Assembly (NCBI RefSeq): GCF_022900255.1
Contig: NZ_JALIRM010000009.1
Location: 124,001 to 188,000, forward strand
Direction: 5' to 3'
DNA: 64,000 nucleotides
Source: Lederbergia wuyishanensis
GTDB taxonomy: Bacteria > Bacillota > Bacilli > Bacillales > Bacillaceae_C
Both the position numbers and the translations under genes were made by a program. This document shows positions 62,574 to 64,000 of this stretch, in pieces. Numbering within the stretch: the first letter of the stretch is position 1; each line of letters opens with the position of its first letter. The notes beneath the pieces are model-generated. The model was not told the origin of the DNA, did no database searches, and saw only the letters and a list, made by a program, of their open reading frames with translations.

Positions 62574-62853
62574 GTAGGAAGAGTAATAAATACTAGGGGA
62601 AAAAGAGTAGACAAGTATATCCTATCCAATCAAAAAGAGCTTTTAAATTTCAATACTATTAATTATAAGGCTTTTTAAGTGATGCTTTACTTAAGGACAT
62701 GTAGCTTTAAATACATTCAACGTTTCTCTAAAATGTAATATATTTACTTTTTTTATCATGGTTTCTTTTCAAACATTACTTTAAAATCAAATTGTCGAAG
62801 AAAGATATTCACCTTTATGCAAATGTGTTATCTTTAGGTTACGGAGAGGGAGG
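62574..62853. other. intergenic region before the lar operon
   Basis: AT-rich, no gene or clear hairpin seen; it should hold the promoter for the lar genes. No Crp-type box like those at 1591 or 21163 is visible. Confidence 0.4.
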
Positions 62854-63684
62854 ATGTTTGTGGATCTAATCTTAATAGAAAAAAAGCAAAATCTTATCAA
62901 GATTCTTCAAGATATTGATAATGTGTTAGTTGCTTTTTCAGGAGGAGTAGATAGCACTTTTCTTTTAGCAATTGCCAAAGAAGCCCTTGGGGATAAAGTG
63001 TTATCAATCACAGCTGCTTCAGAAACATTTCCAGATAGGGAGTTTCAATTGGCTAAAAGTCTAGCCGCAGAGCTTCAAGTTCAACATATTGAAACAAGAG
63101 TCAATGAACTGGCAGACGCTGAATTTGTTAAAAATGATTCAAATCGTTGCTTCCATTGTAAAAATGGATTATATAATCATCTTCTTGAATTAGTAACAGA
63201 ATACGGAGATCGTTACACGATTGTCGACGGGTCAATCATGGACGATCTTGGCGAGCATAGGCCAGGCATGCAAGCAGCAAGAGCATTGGGTGTGCGCAGT
63301 CCACTTCAAGAAGCTAATTTTTATAAAGAAGAAATAAGAACGCTTTCAAAAGAAATGGGTTTAAGAACCTGGAATAAACCATCTTTTGCGTGTCTTTCCT
63401 CAAGAATTCCTTATGGGACGGAAATCACGAAAGAAAAAATCAATCAGTTGGATTTAGCGGAGGATTTCTTACTTGGCCTTGGATTATACCAAGTTCGTGT
63501 TCGCCATCACGATAAAATTGCTAGAATAGAAGTCGATCAAGAAGATATGAAAAAAGTGATTGATCAACATGAAAAAATTGTTCACGCATTAAAATCATTT
63601 GGTTTTTCATATGTAACCCTTGATTTACAAGGATACCGCTCGGGGAGTATGAATGAAGTATTGAAAGAGAAGGCATCAATATGA
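62854..63684 (+). CDS. larE: ATP-dependent sulfur transferase LarE
   Basis: 276 aa PP-loop enzyme that inserts sulfur into the nickel-pincer cofactor precursor of lactate racemase. ATP-binding SGGVDST at 29-35. C180 in KPSFACLSSRIPYG is the position of the sulfur-donating Cys of Lactobacillus LarE. In addition C99 and C102 (RCFHCK) are present; LarE proteins with three cysteines can carry a 4Fe-4S cluster rather than sacrifice a Cys. Conserved GSIMDDLGEHRPGMQAA is also present. GGAG lies 7 bases before ATG 62854. Overlaps larB by 4 bases. Confidence 0.93.
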   Translation: MFVDLILIEKKQNLIKILQDIDNVLVAFSGGVDSTFLLAIAKEALGDKVLSITAASETFPDREFQLAKSLAAELQVQHIETRVNELADAEFVKNDSNRCFHCKNGLYNHLLELVTEYGDRYTIVDGSIMDDLGEHRPGMQAARALGVRSPLQEANFYKEEIRTLSKEMGLRTWNKPSFACLSSRIPYGTEITKEKINQLDLAEDFLLGLGLYQVRVRHHDKIARIEVDQEDMKKVIDQHEKIVHALKSFGFSYVTLDLQGYRSGSMNEVLKEKASI

Positions 63685-64000
63685 AGCATTCAATGGAACA
63701 TATTTTAGAGTCGGTTCAAAAAGGGGAGCTTTCTGTAGAAGATGCTATGGAAAAATTAAAGCCTCAAGAAGAACTTGGCTATGCCACATTGGACTTACAA
63801 AGAGAGGTACGAACTGGGTTCCCAGAAGTAATATATGGCGAAGGCAAAACTAGTGAACAAATATTTGGGATTTTTATTAAGCTTATGGAACACCATGACA
63901 AAGTATTGGCAACAAGAGTAAGTATTGAAAAAGCTAAACATGTTTTGGAAAAATTGCGCGCGAATCACCCAACACAAACCTTTTATTATCACGAATCAGC
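63681..64000 (+). CDS. larB: LarB, nickel-pincer cofactor biosynthesis carboxylase/hydrolase (partial, runs off right edge)
   Basis: 106 codons visible. The N-terminal SVQKGELSVEDAMEKLK helix pair, GYATLDLQREVRTGFPEVIYGEGKT and LATRVSIEKA match LarB, which carboxylates nicotinic acid adenine dinucleotide and cleaves its anhydride. The AIR-carboxylase-like catalytic domain lies beyond the window. ATG overlaps the larE stop (ATGA). larC and possibly larA are expected downstream. Confidence 0.9.
   Translation, partial: MKHSMEHILESVQKGELSVEDAMEKLKPQEELGYATLDLQREVRTGFPEVIYGEGKTSEQIFGIFIKLMEHHDKVLATRVSIEKAKHVLEKLRANHPTQTFYYHES

Noticed and set aside
1..64000. tRNA, rRNA, prophage or insertion-sequence genes
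   Set aside because: No cloverleaf-like sequence, integrase, transposase or phage structural gene could be recognised anywhere in the window.

Overview
The window looks like a chromosomal segment of an aerobic, endospore-forming Bacillota (Bacillales, Bacillaceae/Planococcaceae grade). The backbone is AT-rich, ribosome-binding sites are strong AGGAGG types, and there is a GerK-type spore germination operon, a Bacillus-type Fnr with C-terminal cysteines, a CcpA-like cre site and Fur and Fnr boxes. I cannot name the genus from sequence alone.

Layout. 1-1.6 kb (minus): ba3-type cytochrome oxidase operon (subunit I cut by the left edge, subunit II, small subunit IIa) behind two abutting Fnr/Crp boxes. 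1.8-5.7 kb: gerKA-KC-KB-type operon. 5.9-7.2 kb (minus): VOC protein and fnr. 7.4-10.8 kb: ABC exporter plus DesKR/YvfTU-like two-component system. 10.8-11.3 kb: a 52-bp tandem array. 11.3-29.4 kb: core genes (methyltransferase, diguanylate cyclase, mscL, YceI, pdp, Fur-box nitroreductase, MarR-MMPL pair, CuA lipoprotein, a decayed Crp/Fnr gene, phosphotransferase, second MMPL, SulP transporter, four-carbon acid-sugar kinase with PdxA2).

29.4-50.2 kb is a carbohydrate island that looks acquired. It starts with about 1.1 kb of gene-poor sequence holding a decayed ORF. A YesM/YesN sensor-regulator pair follows, then an LplABC-like oligosaccharide importer behind a cre site, an intracellular GH51 arabinofuranosidase, a type-B carboxylesterase, an unassigned 733-aa protein of probable alpha/alpha-barrel fold, and three secreted alpha/beta-hydrolase esterases. 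Two of these esterases share a C-terminal FIMAH-like domain and conserved six-codon leader ORFs. G+C rises sharply in parts of this island. The set suits uptake and trimming of esterified arabino(xylo)oligosaccharides, although no xylanase or xylosidase is present.

50.6-54.9 kb is a three-gene operon (aldehyde dehydrogenase, FAH-family dehydratase, YjhG/YagF-type sugar-acid dehydratase). It matches the lower, non-phosphorylating Weimberg route from pentonate to 2-oxoglutarate and could consume the pentoses the island releases. 55-62.6 kb holds a YiaA-like membrane protein, GNAT, phosphotransferase, NAD epimerase/CdaR-type regulator, glycerate kinase, a transglutaminase-like protein and a DUF4362/DUF3221 lipoprotein. 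The right edge enters a lar operon (larE, larB partial) for the nickel-pincer cofactor of lactate racemase.

The most striking items are: a putative Fnr regulon linking the ba3 operon and an orphan CuA lipoprotein; the AAB-AAB-B tandem array; the chimeric esterase with a sharp composition break; the twin leader ORFs; and the Weimberg-type operon beside an arabinan/arabinoxylan locus.
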